Below are positions 11,969 through 23,700 of a DNA stretch of 64,000 nucleotides, piece after piece. A program made the position numbers and the translations under genes. Within the stretch, counting starts at the first letter, position 1; each line of letters begins with the position of its first letter. The DNA comes from Malachius bipustulatus. Lineage: Eukaryota > Arthropoda > Insecta > Coleoptera > Melyridae. The notes beneath the pieces are model-generated. The model did not search any database. It saw only the letters and a program-made list of their open reading frames with translations, and was not told the DNA's origin. The stretch lies in assembly GCA_910589415.1 (NCBI GenBank), contig OU342632.1:36221637-36285636 (forward strand), written 5' to 3'.

Positions 11969-13850
11969 AGTGTATTTTTTTAACAAAAAAATACACTATT
12001 GAGGACGACATCACTTTTCGAAAATCACCCAAACTCATCAAATGTCCACCGATCATGACCCCCAGATCACGAAAAAGTGGTTTTCCAAAATTCACCTGCC
12101 CACGATATATATATATATATTTATATATATATTTATATATATATTTATATATATATTTATATATATATATTTATATATATATTTCTCCAAAATCGCGAAA
12201 TTTCGATTTTAAAAACGCTCCTGTGGCTTTATCTTTCAAGATTAGTGAACGAAATTTTGGATTCTTGCAAATTTTTGGAATGACGTTAGATTTTCGTTGA
12301 ACAAATTTCCAAAAGTCCCATCACTTCTACAGGGTGTCCCTTCAAAGTTCCAGACATCCGGTTTTTGTCACCTCATTTCAGGTCGCAGTTTTCAATCTAG
12401 GAGACTGAAATTTTTGTGGAAGTAAGATATCCACAAGGAGTGGTCTGGTATTGCACTTGAGCAAAATCGATCGAGCCGTTTCAAAATGGCGGCCATTTTA
12501 ATTTTTGGAAAAAGGACTATTTTTTGAACCCCTGTATAAGCTAGATAGAAAAAGAGTTTTATATCAAATTCACAATATTGGAAGTAAATGACTTGAAATT
12601 TAATTTCATGCAACAAAATTTGCATTTTTTCTATTAATAAGCCAGTGGCGTGGGTAGGAAAAGGGTAAAAATGGCTAAATTTCTCCAACAATTTATGAGC
12701 ACATTTTTGAAGTAATTGAACTGAAATTTTTACAGTAGACAACTATACTAATAGACTTCAACCCTTGAGAATTTCAAAAAGTAAATAAGAAAAATGGCGG
12801 AGATATTCGATTTTTTTTACATGATGTTTTTTTTTAAATTAATTTCTCTAAATTTTTAAAAACGCTCCTGTAGCTTCATCTTTCAAGATTAATGAACGAA
12901 ATTTTTTACTCTTATAAACCTTAGGGCTGACGTTTGATTTTCGTAAAAAACATTTTCCTAGAGTTGTGTTACTTCTACAGGATGTCCCTCCGAATTTCAG
13001 AAAAAAAACCGTCCGTGAGGCACGGTTTCTGGTCGAAGTTTTCAATCTAGAGCGCTGAAATTTTTTTGGTAGTAAGATACCCTCAAGTAGTCGTCTGGTA
13101 CTGTATTTGAGTAAAATAGGTAAAGACATTCCAAAATGGCGGCCTTTTCAATTTTTGGAAAATGGCTAGATTTTGAACCCCTAAATAGGCAAGATCAAAA
13201 ACTTTTAAACAAAATTAACAAGATTGGAATAAACTTATTTGAAATTTGAGCTAATGCAATACAATTTGCATCATTTCTATTAATAAGCCAGAGGCGTGGG
13301 TAGGAAAAGGGTAAAAATGTCTACATTTCTATAAACATTCATGAGCTTATTTTTGAAGGAATAGAACGGAAATTTTGATAGTAGACAACTATACTAATAG
13401 CATTTAACCTTCAAAAATTTCAAGAAGCAAATAGCAAATAAGAAAAATGGCGGAGATATTCGAATATTTTTAAATTATGTTTATTCCTCTAAAATTTCAA
13501 ACTTTCGGTTTTCAAAACTCTCCTTTCAGTTTTTTCCGAATTTATTAAAGGTAGTGTAAAAAATAGTATTTTTCAAGTAAAGTTAGCCAGTGGCGGGCAT
13601 AGGAAAAGGGACAAAATTGTAAAATTTTGCCAATTTTTTTGATTTTTAAATTTAAAAATCCATTCTAAGGCACGTGTTGAAACGAAATGAAATGAAATTA
13701 TCACAGAAAATTTTTCACATTAAAGCACTACGCTAACATGACATGACTATGGAAAATTTCAGAAAGCCAATAATTTAAAAAGCGGTGAAAATATTCATAA
13801 TTGAATCGCATAAAAATACACTATTTCTGCGATTGATGCGCAAGAAGGTT
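11969..13850. mobile_element. Foldback-like (tandem-repeat arm) element, copy 1
   Basis: It starts with a 29-bp palindrome (AGTGTATTTTTTT ... AAAAAAATACACT) and ends with a motif containing CTGCGATTGATGCGCAAG. In between are two and a half direct repeats of about 650 bp, beginning near 12183, 12839 and 13489. Each full unit contains AAACGCTCCTGT, AAAATGGCGGCC, GCGTGGGTAGGAAAAGGG and AATGGCGGAGATATTCGA. Long arms built from tandem units are the hallmark of Drosophila Foldback/Galileo elements. Inverted relatives are at 30236-31785 and 39962-45590. Confidence 0.65.
12107..12183. repeat. (TATATATTTA)n microsatellite
   Basis: Pure AT tract with a TATATATTTA period inside the Foldback-like element. 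In the related copy at 39962-45590 the equivalent position has been occupied by five palindromic elements. Confidence 0.9.
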
Positions 13851-14387
13851 TTTTAAACTTCAGTTTGTTTTATACAAGAATTTTGGGAAAAAATTTGTAA
13901 GTCGGTAACACTGTAATATAATCAAGTGGTAAATAGACAACAATGTAGATGGTAAAAAATGACATCGAAAAAATAGAATAAATAGAGGGCATTCCATTTA
14001 AAAAAATGTTTGTTGTTGGAATACCTCAAAAATGGGAGACCCTGTATAGTGTAAAACAATTTTATGGCATGAAGATTTCCAAACCAATAATTTTTTGTAG
14101 AAAACTTTTTTTTATCCACCACGTGAAAGGCGTTAGGAAAGACGGACGCACTGTTGCAGGACCCTGTATACATATTGCAGGGGTGAGAAAACATCTTTGG
14201 ATATTTTAACGCATGCGTATGTAAACGAGCACTGCTGTAACTAAAAGCAGTTTTATTTGACTTATAAAATGTTATCTGTCAACTGCACATTTTAGTTGAT
14301 ACTTCAACGTTCAGCTTATTGTCAGTCAGCTGTCAATAAGACTGTGGTTAAGGTTAGGTTGAGTTTTAGTTTTGGCAAATACCTTAA

Positions 14388-15396
14388 AATATTAATACCG
14401 GACACTTCCTCTCAAAACCTCCGTCCATTTTTACAGCGCCCTCATGCAGGAACTGGGACCACTAAGCTGTTTTTTAAATTCAAAGTTAGGTAACTTTTCA
14501 CGGTTTTTGACAGCTGCAGTCAATGATAATTAATTATTATTAATAATTTGTCATTAGTAATTATTGAACGTTTTAGTTTCAAGTATAATTTCAATTTAAA
14601 GTTACTCTCAAAGCATTATATCAGCGGATAATTTTGTTGCGTACGCAGTTAAATAGGCATTTATAATGTACCGCTGTATTAAAGTGAACATAATGTCTGG
14701 AAAATATGTGCTGTGTGCGGTTGCTCCAACTATGGATTGTTAAGCATGTCCAGATCTTTCCACGGTGTTCCAAGCAGGAATAAAGAATTATGTATAAAGT
14801 TAACTTTAGAAGCCGCGTAAATAAACTTATTAATATTTTATAACTATGCTGATGGAAATAGGAACAAGAAATAGGTTATAATAACATCGATGAATGACGA
14901 AATTTTGAAAAAGTGTGGAGTGTCGAAGCCGATTTCTCACCATAGGTATTATTTTGTACTGATCATTTCAAAGAGGAAAATTTTGTTAATCCAGCAAATA
15001 ATAGACCTTTAAAACTGCAAGGAAGCACATTATTGGAATTGCGGCAAATAAAAGGCTTACACTTAGGTATATAGCGATTCAATCTTTTTGAAATATTCAT
15101 ACCTAAAGATATTAATAATATTGTGTGTAATAGTATTTAATTATTGTTAATATAATAAACATATTGAAAACTTTGTTGTTTATTGTTGTATTATAATTCT
15201 TCGTCCCAATTTCCTCCGTCTATTCCGTCTAATTAATTTTAAGGGCTTTCCTATTCAGTGTTGATATTTAAAACTCCCGCTATGTTTCACCAAATTTAAT
15301 TTTTAGTGGTCCCAGTTCATGCTTGGTGGCGCTGCTAAAATGGACGCAACCTGTTGCAATGCTATAGGTATAGGAGTGTCCGGTATTAATATTTTA
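14388..15396. mobile_element. THAP-type transposon relic
   Basis: Inverted ends (TTAAAATATTAATACCGGAC at the left; its near complement at about 15372-15396) continue inward to a shared GGGACCACTAA. They bracket a broken THAP zinc-finger reading frame. THAP domains are the DNA-binding domain of P-element-type transposases, so a P-superfamily origin is likely. A solitary end of the same type is at 39862-39905. The relic ends about 215 bp upstream of the SDE2 start codon. Confidence 0.6.
14703..15067 (+). pseudogene. Degenerate THAP zinc-finger domain
   Basis: One frame reads CCVCGCSNYGL, then RSFHGVPSRNKELCIK, then a stop; about 140 bases on, another frame reads FCTDHFKEENFVNPANNR followed by PLKLQG. 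These match the C-x2-C start, the FH-P motif and the C-x2-H ending of the THAP fold. The two halves are out of frame with stops between, so no functional protein can be made as it stands. Confidence 0.6.
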
Positions 15397-15610
15397 GCGT
15401 ATTTGGTTTTGGTTTTGCCATGCATTTGCATTTTGCATTTGCATTGCATTGCCACAGCGAGAGACGTTCGTTAATAATTATTCGTACTCCGCAGATACGT
15501 TGCTGATCGTTGATCGTTGTTGTTAATGGTTCGTTTCGTTCGTGCTTCGAAGTTTGATCAAACAGAAACTTCAGTTTTTTAATAACTGTTTGGCACAAAT
15601 ATAAGGAAAA

Positions 15611-17781
15611 ATGGAAATGTACTTGGGAAATAATCACATTTTTACTGCAACAGATAGCTCATCTTTGAATGAAAACATTGAAAAGTGCTTTGTAAGTATT
15701 ACGAATTACCACCTAGTTTTTGTATATTCCAGTTATTCCACGTGTTTTTATAGTATTTCTATAATTAACTAACCTGTAAAATTCCCAGGGCTTGACCAAA
15801 GAACAATATTACTTCACCTGTAATGGGAAATTATGGAGCCCTAACGCCCACAATGCAGGAGACAGGGTGCACATCATTCCACGTGTCTTGGGCGGCAAGG
15901 GGGGCTTTGGGTCTATGCTAAGAGCCATTGGGGCCCAAATTGAGAAGACCACCAATAGGGAAGCTTGTCGAGACTTGAGCGGTCGTCGACTTAGAGACAT
16001 CAATGAAGAACAGAGGTGAGTTTATTAGCAATATTTAAACAGTCTTTTAACAGAGTTTTAGGACGCCAAATCTACGATATCTGGTCACACAGTGACCAGA
16101 CTCCTATAGCTTGTACTATAACGTATCAATTTCTGTTATAGATTGAAGAACTGGATTAACACACAGCCAGAAAGGGAAAAAGAAGCGGCAGACAGAAAGA
16201 GGAAGAAGCTTGAAAAGCTCTGCGAGAGGCCAAAGCATGAATTCAAGGATGAGGAATACGACAAGGAGAGATCAGCTTTGCCAGAACTAGTCGCTGACGC
16301 TGTCACTCAAGGAATGTCAGCTTCGTGCAGTAAGGCACAGAAACGGAAATTGGAAGATGAACCGGTCGTGAAGAAAAAAATTCCCAAGTTATGGTAAGTG
16401 TCTTTGGTTATCCTGTTGTTTAGTCTTCCAAAACACCCCTCACATGCCCATTCCACTTTTTCCACTCGCGTCTCTCACAGCAGTTACAGTGTTGCTGCAT
16501 TAAATCAGGTCTTTGGTCAGGGTAGGTTTTTTTTTAATTTTAGGGACATTTAAAGGAAAAAAAACCCTACCTTGACCAAAGACCTGATTTAATGCAGCAA
16601 CCCTGTGAGCGACGCGAGTGGAAAAAGTGGAATGGGCATGTGAGGGGTGTTTTGGAAGACTAAACAACAGGATTACCGTGTCTTTGACTTGTCCCTCAAA
16701 GTATGTCTTGGTAAGGTTACAGAAGTAGTACCGCAGTTAAAACGATATTATACATTATTTGGCCAGGAATTGTGGCCGCAATGTTGCCAGATTGTACTGA
16801 TATTCCCGATACATACCAATTTTTAGTGAAAAATTGAGATAATTGCTGGCCAAATTCTAAAGTCAGGTCATTAGTCTTTGTTAGGTTCTCTCCTCGGAAA
16901 TTACAAGAAAATGATATATAAATGATGAAAATGATATAAAGAAAAGACCTGTAGTAAATTTTAAGGGAGAGAAGAGAGAACCTAACAATGACCCTACGTA
17001 TCAGATACTGGTTAGTTTCCAGGTAATCTTTTTTAAAAAATATAATACAGTAGGGTCCCGCTAATCCGAATTGTATCAGGCACATGGTTGTTCAAAGTAG
17101 TGAATATTCGGACTAACCCGTATTTATCATTATCATTATTACTTTTTTTTACTGTTTAATCGGAGTAATTATCATTACTCTGAGTGTGTGCAAATTGCTG
17201 AACATCATGAAGTAATTTCATAGAAAAAGCGCTAATGATTTCTAATGACGTTGACTAATAATAGTTATGCTCAAATCAAATGTAACAGACTCGCACTAAA
17301 TTAACGGCTGACTGAACAGACAAATTGTCTCGATCGAATGACCTTTTCTCCCCATTTGGTCGTTTTTATTTCATGGATGTCGTAAATTTCGTTCCACCTG
17401 CTTTATCAACATGTATCATGTACTAAATGTGGCAACACAGGACGACTATAACCTCGTTGAGTTACCTATTGTCCTTAAACTCGGATACCACTTCTGTAGG
17501 ATTGCTAGTGTGTTTATGATCATTGATCAAAATAACTAGGTAATCTATTGTTACTTTTAATTTTCAGGCTAGACGATGATCTTGATGATCTGAGTAGTTC
17601 AGATGAAGAATCTGAATCTGTAAAATCAGTTAACGAGTCCAGCAGCAGTTCTAGCGAACAAGTTGTAAAGGTTAACACGTCAGAAATGGCTAGCGATGGT
17701 AAATCGAACGATACTTCGGGTGTTGAGTCAAATGCAGAAGAAAGTAGCAGTTCGAGTGCTAGTGAAGCAGTGAAACTGTAA
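15611..17781 (+). CDS. SDE2: SDE2, replication-stress and splicing regulator
   Basis: Four exons (15611-15691, 15789-16015, 16142-16393, 17568-17781) give 257 residues with matching phases. Residues 1-63 form the ubiquitin-like fold ending at the diagnostic GGKGG (62-66). In characterised Sde2 proteins a deubiquitinase cuts after GG and releases a Lys-starting fragment. The conserved SDE2 core follows ([29 protein letters not shown]), then a basic helical stretch, then a Ser/Glu/Asp-rich tail encoded by exon 4. Yeast Sde2 acts in splicing of selected introns and telomeric silencing; human SDE2 acts at stalled forks with PCNA. The protein is much shorter than the roughly 450-residue human form, and I see no C-terminal SAP domain. 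AATAAA lies near 17956. Intron 3 contains a MITE that landed next to the donor site. Confidence 0.92.
16406..16677. repeat. Near-perfect palindromic MITE with 8-bp duplication
   Basis: The ends GGTTATCCTG and CAGGATTACC are flanked by exact 8-bp repeats GTGTCTTT (16398-16405 and 16678-16685). The two arms of about 120 bp are almost identical, so RNA from this intron would form a long hairpin. An 8-bp duplication suggests a hAT- or P-type mobilising enzyme. The left duplication overlaps the last bases of the SDE2 exon 3 splice donor GTAAGT (16394-16399). Confidence 0.9.
16678..17567. other. Rest of SDE2 intron 3, with a pogo/Tigger-like end
   Basis: At 17048, after a TA-containing flank, CAGTAGGGTCCCGCTAATCC followed by GAA matches the terminal repeat style of pogo/Tigger DNA transposons (CAGT-x-C-TATCCG-like). 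I find no partner end or transposase, so it is a fragment of about 70 bp. The rest of the intron shows nothing I can name. Confidence 0.4.
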
Positions 17782-18047
17782 AGAAATCATTGAATATTAT
17801 TTAATTTAATTATGAACAATATTATTATTATTATAATTTAAAATGTGGTCTCTTTTATTTTAAAGATGTAATATAATGCAGCAATTATTGTGATCATAAT
17901 CATGTTTTTTCTTCTATTATTTATTAATATATTTTTTTATATCATTAATATTTGTAAATAAAACTCATTAATATTGTGTTCGTTTATTATTGTCTTGAAT
18001 TTTCCATTAAATCCTCTAGTCAAAATTATATTAACCGCAATCTTTTG

Positions 18048-20069
18048 CTACGAATTTGAAACGTTGATGAGCATCTGACTCTTCTTGCTGTCGGGATTGA
18101 AGTCCCCGGTATGGGGCTCCACATTCTCGGCCTGTGCGTTAGCCGGGGGTGCCGAATGCACCAGTCGGCCAATGAGGGAGGACTGTCTATCCCTGCGCAT
18201 GCGTAGCCAATCGTGTTGGATCACACGATCCAGTGTCAGACGGAGGGTTAAATCAGGTTCCAGAAGATGGCGTACCAGGGACTTGCCGTTCGATGTCAGG
18301 GAGTCTCGAACTCGAGACCTTCAATTTAATTTATTAGTGTTTTAGTCAATTGATTAGAAAACCTGGACGAAAAAGTATATAAAAATAAAATGTTTTACAC
18401 ATTTCTGGGATAACGGGGATTGTTAATTAACTGCAGGATGTGGTAAGTCTAATACTAGGTACCTGAAGGAAATCCACAGAAAAAAAATATCTATGCCTAC
18501 AGTGATCTTTTTTTTGCACGTGTGTCCTATCCATTTATATCTCAGTGATCGATAACAATATAATTCTGAGCAATAGGAACCATGAGGATTTCTGTTCTCT
18601 TGGAGGTTCCTGTCTAGTCCTAATGCTAATAAAAAAGATTCGTAACTATCCCGTATCCAGGCCTTAATCCTTAAACAATTGGTCGATTCTGATTCTACAG
18701 CGCCGATCATTGCATTAATAAGAAATCCGCCTACACGTTTCTATCTTGAAATGTTCAGGGGAAAACCTGGCAATGGTCAAATGACCTGTCCATGAGCTTC
18801 AAATCAGTATCTTGGTATCTCCGTGTGGAAAAATCAACTTTTAAATTTCGAAGTCATCATCGATCAACACCCGAATTGAGTCCACAAAAAAGGCTCCGAT
18901 AGTTTGCTTTCCGGAAGGATAAAATCCCTTCAAACTCCAACACTACCCAGCACACCATTACTGATGTAAGTCGGGTCAGATAGTTTTGCAGAAAGTATTG
19001 CATCACTAATCCAACTTTTGCTAAAAGATCTGACCCGAATTATTGCAAAAGCATCTGACCCGACTTATTAAAACAGGATCTGGCCCGAATTATTTGTAAA
19101 AGGAGCTGCACTTACTGCAAACGTATCTGACCCGACTTACATCATCAATTATTCACTATCATAAAATAAATATAAACTCTCATAATACACACCTGAACAC
19201 CCAATTCTTGGTCATCTGATCCTTCAGCAGCTTCCTCAAGTTGGAGTCGTCGAAAGGCATGGAAGCGTTCAACATGATGAACAGTATGATCCCCAAACTC
19301 CACACGTCGCTCAACTTGGGGTTGTACGGGGTCCCGTTGACCACCTCGGGGGCCGCATAAGCCGCCGAACCGCAGTAGGTCTGGCTGAGGATGCGGCGGC
19401 CTTCGCAGTCGACACAGAACCGCGCGAAGCCAAAGTCCGCCAGTTTGACGTTAAACCGACGCGAGAGGAGAATATTCTCGCACTTGAGATCACGATGGGC
19501 AATGTTCTTCCCGTGCAGGTAGTGCAGTCCGCTCGCCATCTGCCGAAACCAGATCTTCGCTTGTTGTTCTGGGATCACCCCGTTCTTTTTTATGAAGTCC
19601 AATAAGTCACCATTGTCCGCATACCTGGTTTTAGTTATGATTGGGGAGGAAGTTTATTATAAAAGTTACTAGTTTTATTTATTTTTATTAGTTGAATTTA
19701 CCTCATAAATATAAACACTCTAGGCCCCCTCTGTAGGATACTATGCACCTGGATTATATGCGGGTTCTCTATTTTGGTAAGAATCTCAAGTTCCCTAGGG
19801 AAGAATTTCTCGAGGAAGTCTTTGGGTGCTTTTTCTTTGTCGAAAATTTTACACGCTAGGCGCATCTTTTTGGGGCCCTGCGTTTCGACATAGTCAGCTA
19901 GATGAACTGTAGCGTAAGAACCTTGACCGATTTTTTTACCTAATAAATTTAATAATTTTGTTTGCATGGTCATCATCATAGTGAGAAGAAGTGTAAGCAT
20001 ACCTATGAGATATCCCTTTTGTTCCAATGCGTTGATTTCAGAGGTGCGAGGGCTAAGCCGCGCAGCCAT
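18048..20069 (-). CDS. Testis-specific serine/threonine kinase (TSSK family)
   Basis: Four exons read from the minus strand: 20069-20003, 19939-19702, 19624-19193 and 18318-18048, giving 335 residues, the usual TSSK length. Kinase landmarks in order: Gly-rich loop IGQGSYATV (about 26-34), the ATP lysine in LACKIF, catalytic HRDLKCEN (about 145), DFG in KLADFGFAR (about 165), SAAYAAPEV (about 190), and HLLEPDLTLRLTLDRVIQHD in exon 4. The short RVRDSL linker before that block is typical of TSSKs. TSSKs act in late spermatid differentiation, and a male-germline role is inferred by family. The first intron is only 63 bp and open in frame; the third carries a repeat. SDE2 ends 266 bp away, tail to tail. 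Confidence 0.9.
18962..19144. repeat. Foldback of repeated TCTGACCCGACTTA motifs
   Basis: The ends TGATGTAAGTCGGGTCAGA and its complement form inverted arms. The 183-bp interior repeats the motif TCTGACCCGA(A/C)TTA four times. It is non-coding and lies in intron 3 of the TSSK gene. Confidence 0.75.
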
Positions 20070-20786
20070 AAGTGACTCCCAAATAGATTTTCTTCAGAGT
20101 TATGCATACAAAAATTTTCTTTAATAATCGCCATGAAACAGTACCACATTCAGCATCGTCACTTCAGATTTCCGGATTGTTAGAAATTCGAGTGGTATCT
20201 TGTACAAGGAAATTTTGTCACACAAAAATTTGTTGAATCAAACGGGCAATTACTTTGACAGTTACAATTTAAATATTTTGTCACATTCTCACTTGATAAT
20301 ATAAAGTTCATCATTGTCAATTTAATAATGATACCAGTATGTCGGTATGATACCAGTATGATACCAGTGTCCTAAATACCTAGCAAAATAATTATTATTG
20401 GAGTGAATGAAACCAAGTCTAGTCTTTTCTGGTATGCCCATTTGACTCCTCTTGTGTCAAACAGGTAAGAATGCCAAGTTTTACGTTAGTCTAATAATTA
20501 GACTTGTAAAGAATCGAAAAATAAAGTCACTAAAATATGCTCAAAATTCTGAAGTTCAAGAAACTTTTTTTGAGGCAGATGGCTCCACTGATGAATTTAA
20601 GAACATCTTCATTTTAGGTATTTTTGTCAGCAGTGTTTCTATTGGTATATTTTCTAATAAAACTATTATAAAAGATCTTTTTATTAACTAAAATGTACAA
20701 AAAAAGATTAATATTAATAATATTTAATCTTACACTTTCCATCAAACAATTAAAAAAAAATCTTCACTCGAAGATATCGAAGGGAC
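20070..20786. other. Intergenic gap between TSSK and AQR
   Basis: Contains the TSSK 5' flank, a short direct repeat of ATGATACCAGT near 20330-20370 and the probable AQR poly(A) signal (TTTATT at 20679-20684 = AATAAA on the minus strand). A 79-codon plus-strand frame at 20452-20691 with a possible membrane helix overlaps this 3' region; I do not trust it as a gene. Confidence 0.5.
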
Positions 20787-23700
20787 TTATTCATCATTCT
20801 CTACTTCACCCGTGTCCCGAACCAAACCATCATCGACTTCCATCCGATTTTCACTCTCGTTTTGGTTCTCCTCGCCTTCTTCCCCTCTTTCGCTACTTTC
20901 ACTGCTTCTCGTCTCTTCGTTTTCAGCACTCACCTCTTCACGTGCAGTTCCCTGCATCGGATCGTCTTCTTCTTCAGCATGCTCAGTTTCACCTCCACCG
21001 GTAACAACTTGACTTTGCTCATTACTTTCACCCTCGGTGATTGGTTCATCTTGAATCGGCACCGGAAACTGTGGAATTATCTACTTAATAGAATTTCTAA
21101 ACAATTTTACTCAATTTTTTTTAAATACCTGAGGACTCTCTTCATCGCTGTCCTCGCCGTCTCTAGCGTCGCCTTCGTGAGACGACGCGAAATACTCGTG
21201 AGGCTTGCTCTCACACTCGCCCGGTTTCGCCCATTGCTTATTTTGCTGAAACAATTAAGTCAAATATTAAACGCCACACAACTATCAAATTTAACACTCT
21301 CACCTCATAATACACCTTCATCTGTTTCATCCGTTCCATGTAAAATGAGTACACGAAGTTGGCCATGTGAGTCATGTCTTGAATTTCGACAACCTGTCCT
21401 TGAGGCTTCTGACTGTGGAGTCGTCTGCATCGGTACGCTTCGTTTAAAACAATTTTCAACTTGGTAGGTCTTTGCGTTAACTGAAATGATATTAATTGTA
21501 CCTACCTATTCCAAGAATGATCACAAAATCGTGGACCAAAAATCATAATTCCCCTTCGACACTTACTTGATCAAACGCCGGCGTCAGCTCGAAACAATTC
21601 CTAAACAAAGCCACCCTGCCGAATATATAAAGCCCGAGCCGGGCTCTCGACATCGCGACGACCAGACGTCTGACATCTCGCAGATGCCCCACCGCTTTGG
21701 TTCGAACGAGCGACAGTAGAATGTAATCGTCTTGTTGCCCTTGGTATTTATCAACCGTCGTTATCTGCAAAATTAAACGCATAGCAAAATTAATCAATCT
21801 CCAGACGAGTGATTTGATGGTGGTACCTTGTGAGGTTTTCCGATTAAAGGATTGTTGGCACATCTGGTCTCTATTACGTCTCTGATGAGGTGTTTCTGGC
21901 CGTTGTAGGTCGTCAGTATTGAAATCTTGTTCGCCGGATATCCGATTAAACGCATAAACATGAAGACTGCTACACAATATTCGGCTTCAGCTAGATTCTA
22001 CAAGACAAAATAAATGTGTTATAGGCTGCTGACAGAGACCAAACTGAAGGATTTAAAAAGAAGAACCAAGGATGTTTGAAATGTCAACTTCTCTATCATG
22101 AAACTTCTATTACATTCAAGCTCTGAACTGTAGCTCTTAATTTGAGGCTAACCCCGCCCTGAATGTCTTGGTTTGAATTTGAAGTTATCCTGTCTTGAAG
22201 TCCGAGAGTATATTTGAACTGATTGAAGCTTCTCCTGTCCTTAATTTCTTGTAATTTCCGTAATTTCTCCCTATCTCATGTTTCAATAAATATGTTGAAC
22301 AAAATGGCCGAATTGTCTAACCCCTTTAAATTTTTAAAACCCAAGACAATTTAACCTGTGTTTGCAATTGTCTAGAAAGGAACCCTTAGAATTCTAAGTT
22401 GTGACGTAACTATGTTTTGTTTGTCTTTAGAAAGCACTAAAATACTCAAATTAGCCAATTATTGGGAGAAAGGGGATATTATTAAAACAACCATTTTTTG
22501 CTAATCAAACGACGCTTGTATAACAAGTAGATATGTATAACAGATCCATTCATTTTTAAATAAATCCAGAATATATTTGATTAGTTCCCGCGTAATAAAA
22601 TAGTCAATAAATGTAATATTTCAATCGTTAAGATAATAATCATAAAAGTGTGACCGAAATAACGAATATCAGCACTTACTTGATAGAAATATGGGCTGGG
22701 CTCGCTTTCGCCGACCCCGTTAAAATCTTCCACGTTAATAAGCTGAAAATCGAGCTCAAATCCGGCGTTAGCGTACAGATATTCTTGCCAAGTTTCCACG
22801 TGTCTCAGATTTCCCAAATTCTTGTACCTCCACTTGTATAAATCACAAATACTGGAAGAAATAATAATTATAACATCACAACAATAATTCTCAATTATTA
22901 TTCAATAAATAAGTTACCTAGGTCTGGCACGTCCCTGTCCGTCTAGATCGATAGTGGGAACCCCCAGTCTAACCAACCGACTGAACAAACTCTGCTCCAT
23001 GTTCGAGTACTTCTGGAAAGCCATGTTCTTAATGACGGGCGGTAACTGATGATGGTCTCCTATCATGATCCACCGCTTGAGACGGTTGAAACCGTCCTGA
23101 GGGTTTTGTAACAAGAGAGGTATGAAAGTTTCGATTTCCAAGATCTGAGCCGATTCTTCCATCAGAATGTTATCATACTTAAAACCCATGTCGACCAATT
23201 CTTTCCTCTTCAAAGCTGCATGAGTACAAGTCATGGCTATAATCTTGGCCTCTTTTACCAGTAAATATTTGGAACGATCCAACCCGGATCTTAGCAGTTC
23301 AAACGCCCTGAACTCTTCCAGCTCTCTGAAAATGTGCTCGATGTATCTGAAACAACTGTCGGCTATTTCCAGATCTTCTTCAAACGATTGACACTTGAAT
23401 AGTGGCTTGGGGGCGTTTTCGAAAAACTTATGAAACGGAAATTCCTGCGACACTTTCTCCACTGGTACCGCCTAAAAATTCTCTCATGAAATCTACAAAT
23501 CGGTCAAAAAAATTAACCCACCTTCGCATTTTTTGGCCTGACGATGCTGTTGAAATGCTCCCATCTAGAAACGACTTGATACAAATAGAAATATCCGGCA
23601 GTTTCGCAAGTGTAAGCGACGTCTCCTTCAACATCCAACGACTCTTGCAGCTTCTGCACTTCGGTTAACAAATCCAATCGCTTTGCGAGGACGTAGTTGA

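Larger units (their letters stand above)
9934..14130. repeat. Foldback element split by two nested insertions
   Basis: The left arm (about 9934-10218) and right arm (about 13855-14130) are inverted copies, sharing GTGGATAAAAAAAG, ATTGGTTTGGAAATC-like sequence and ACAAATTTTTTCCC. The loop is filled by a transposase-bearing element (10225-11967) and a Foldback-like element (11969-13850), both foreign to the arms. The original element would have been only about 0.6 kb. Confidence 0.75.

Noticed and set aside
12055..12300. Two plus-strand frames rich in Ile and Tyr
   Set aside because: They translate the TA microsatellite and flanking transposon sequence only.
20452..20691. 79-codon plus-strand frame with a possible membrane helix
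   Set aside because: It overlaps the AQR 3' end antisense, lacks a recognisable family and has AT-driven composition.
20862..21467. Long plus-strand frame opposite AQR exons
   Set aside because: It is the antisense shadow of the acidic AQR C-terminal exons, and crosses AQR introns.
21881..21905. Second CTGATGAG hammerhead-like motif
   Set aside because: It lies in an AQR exon and has no downstream CGAAA core or pairing stems.
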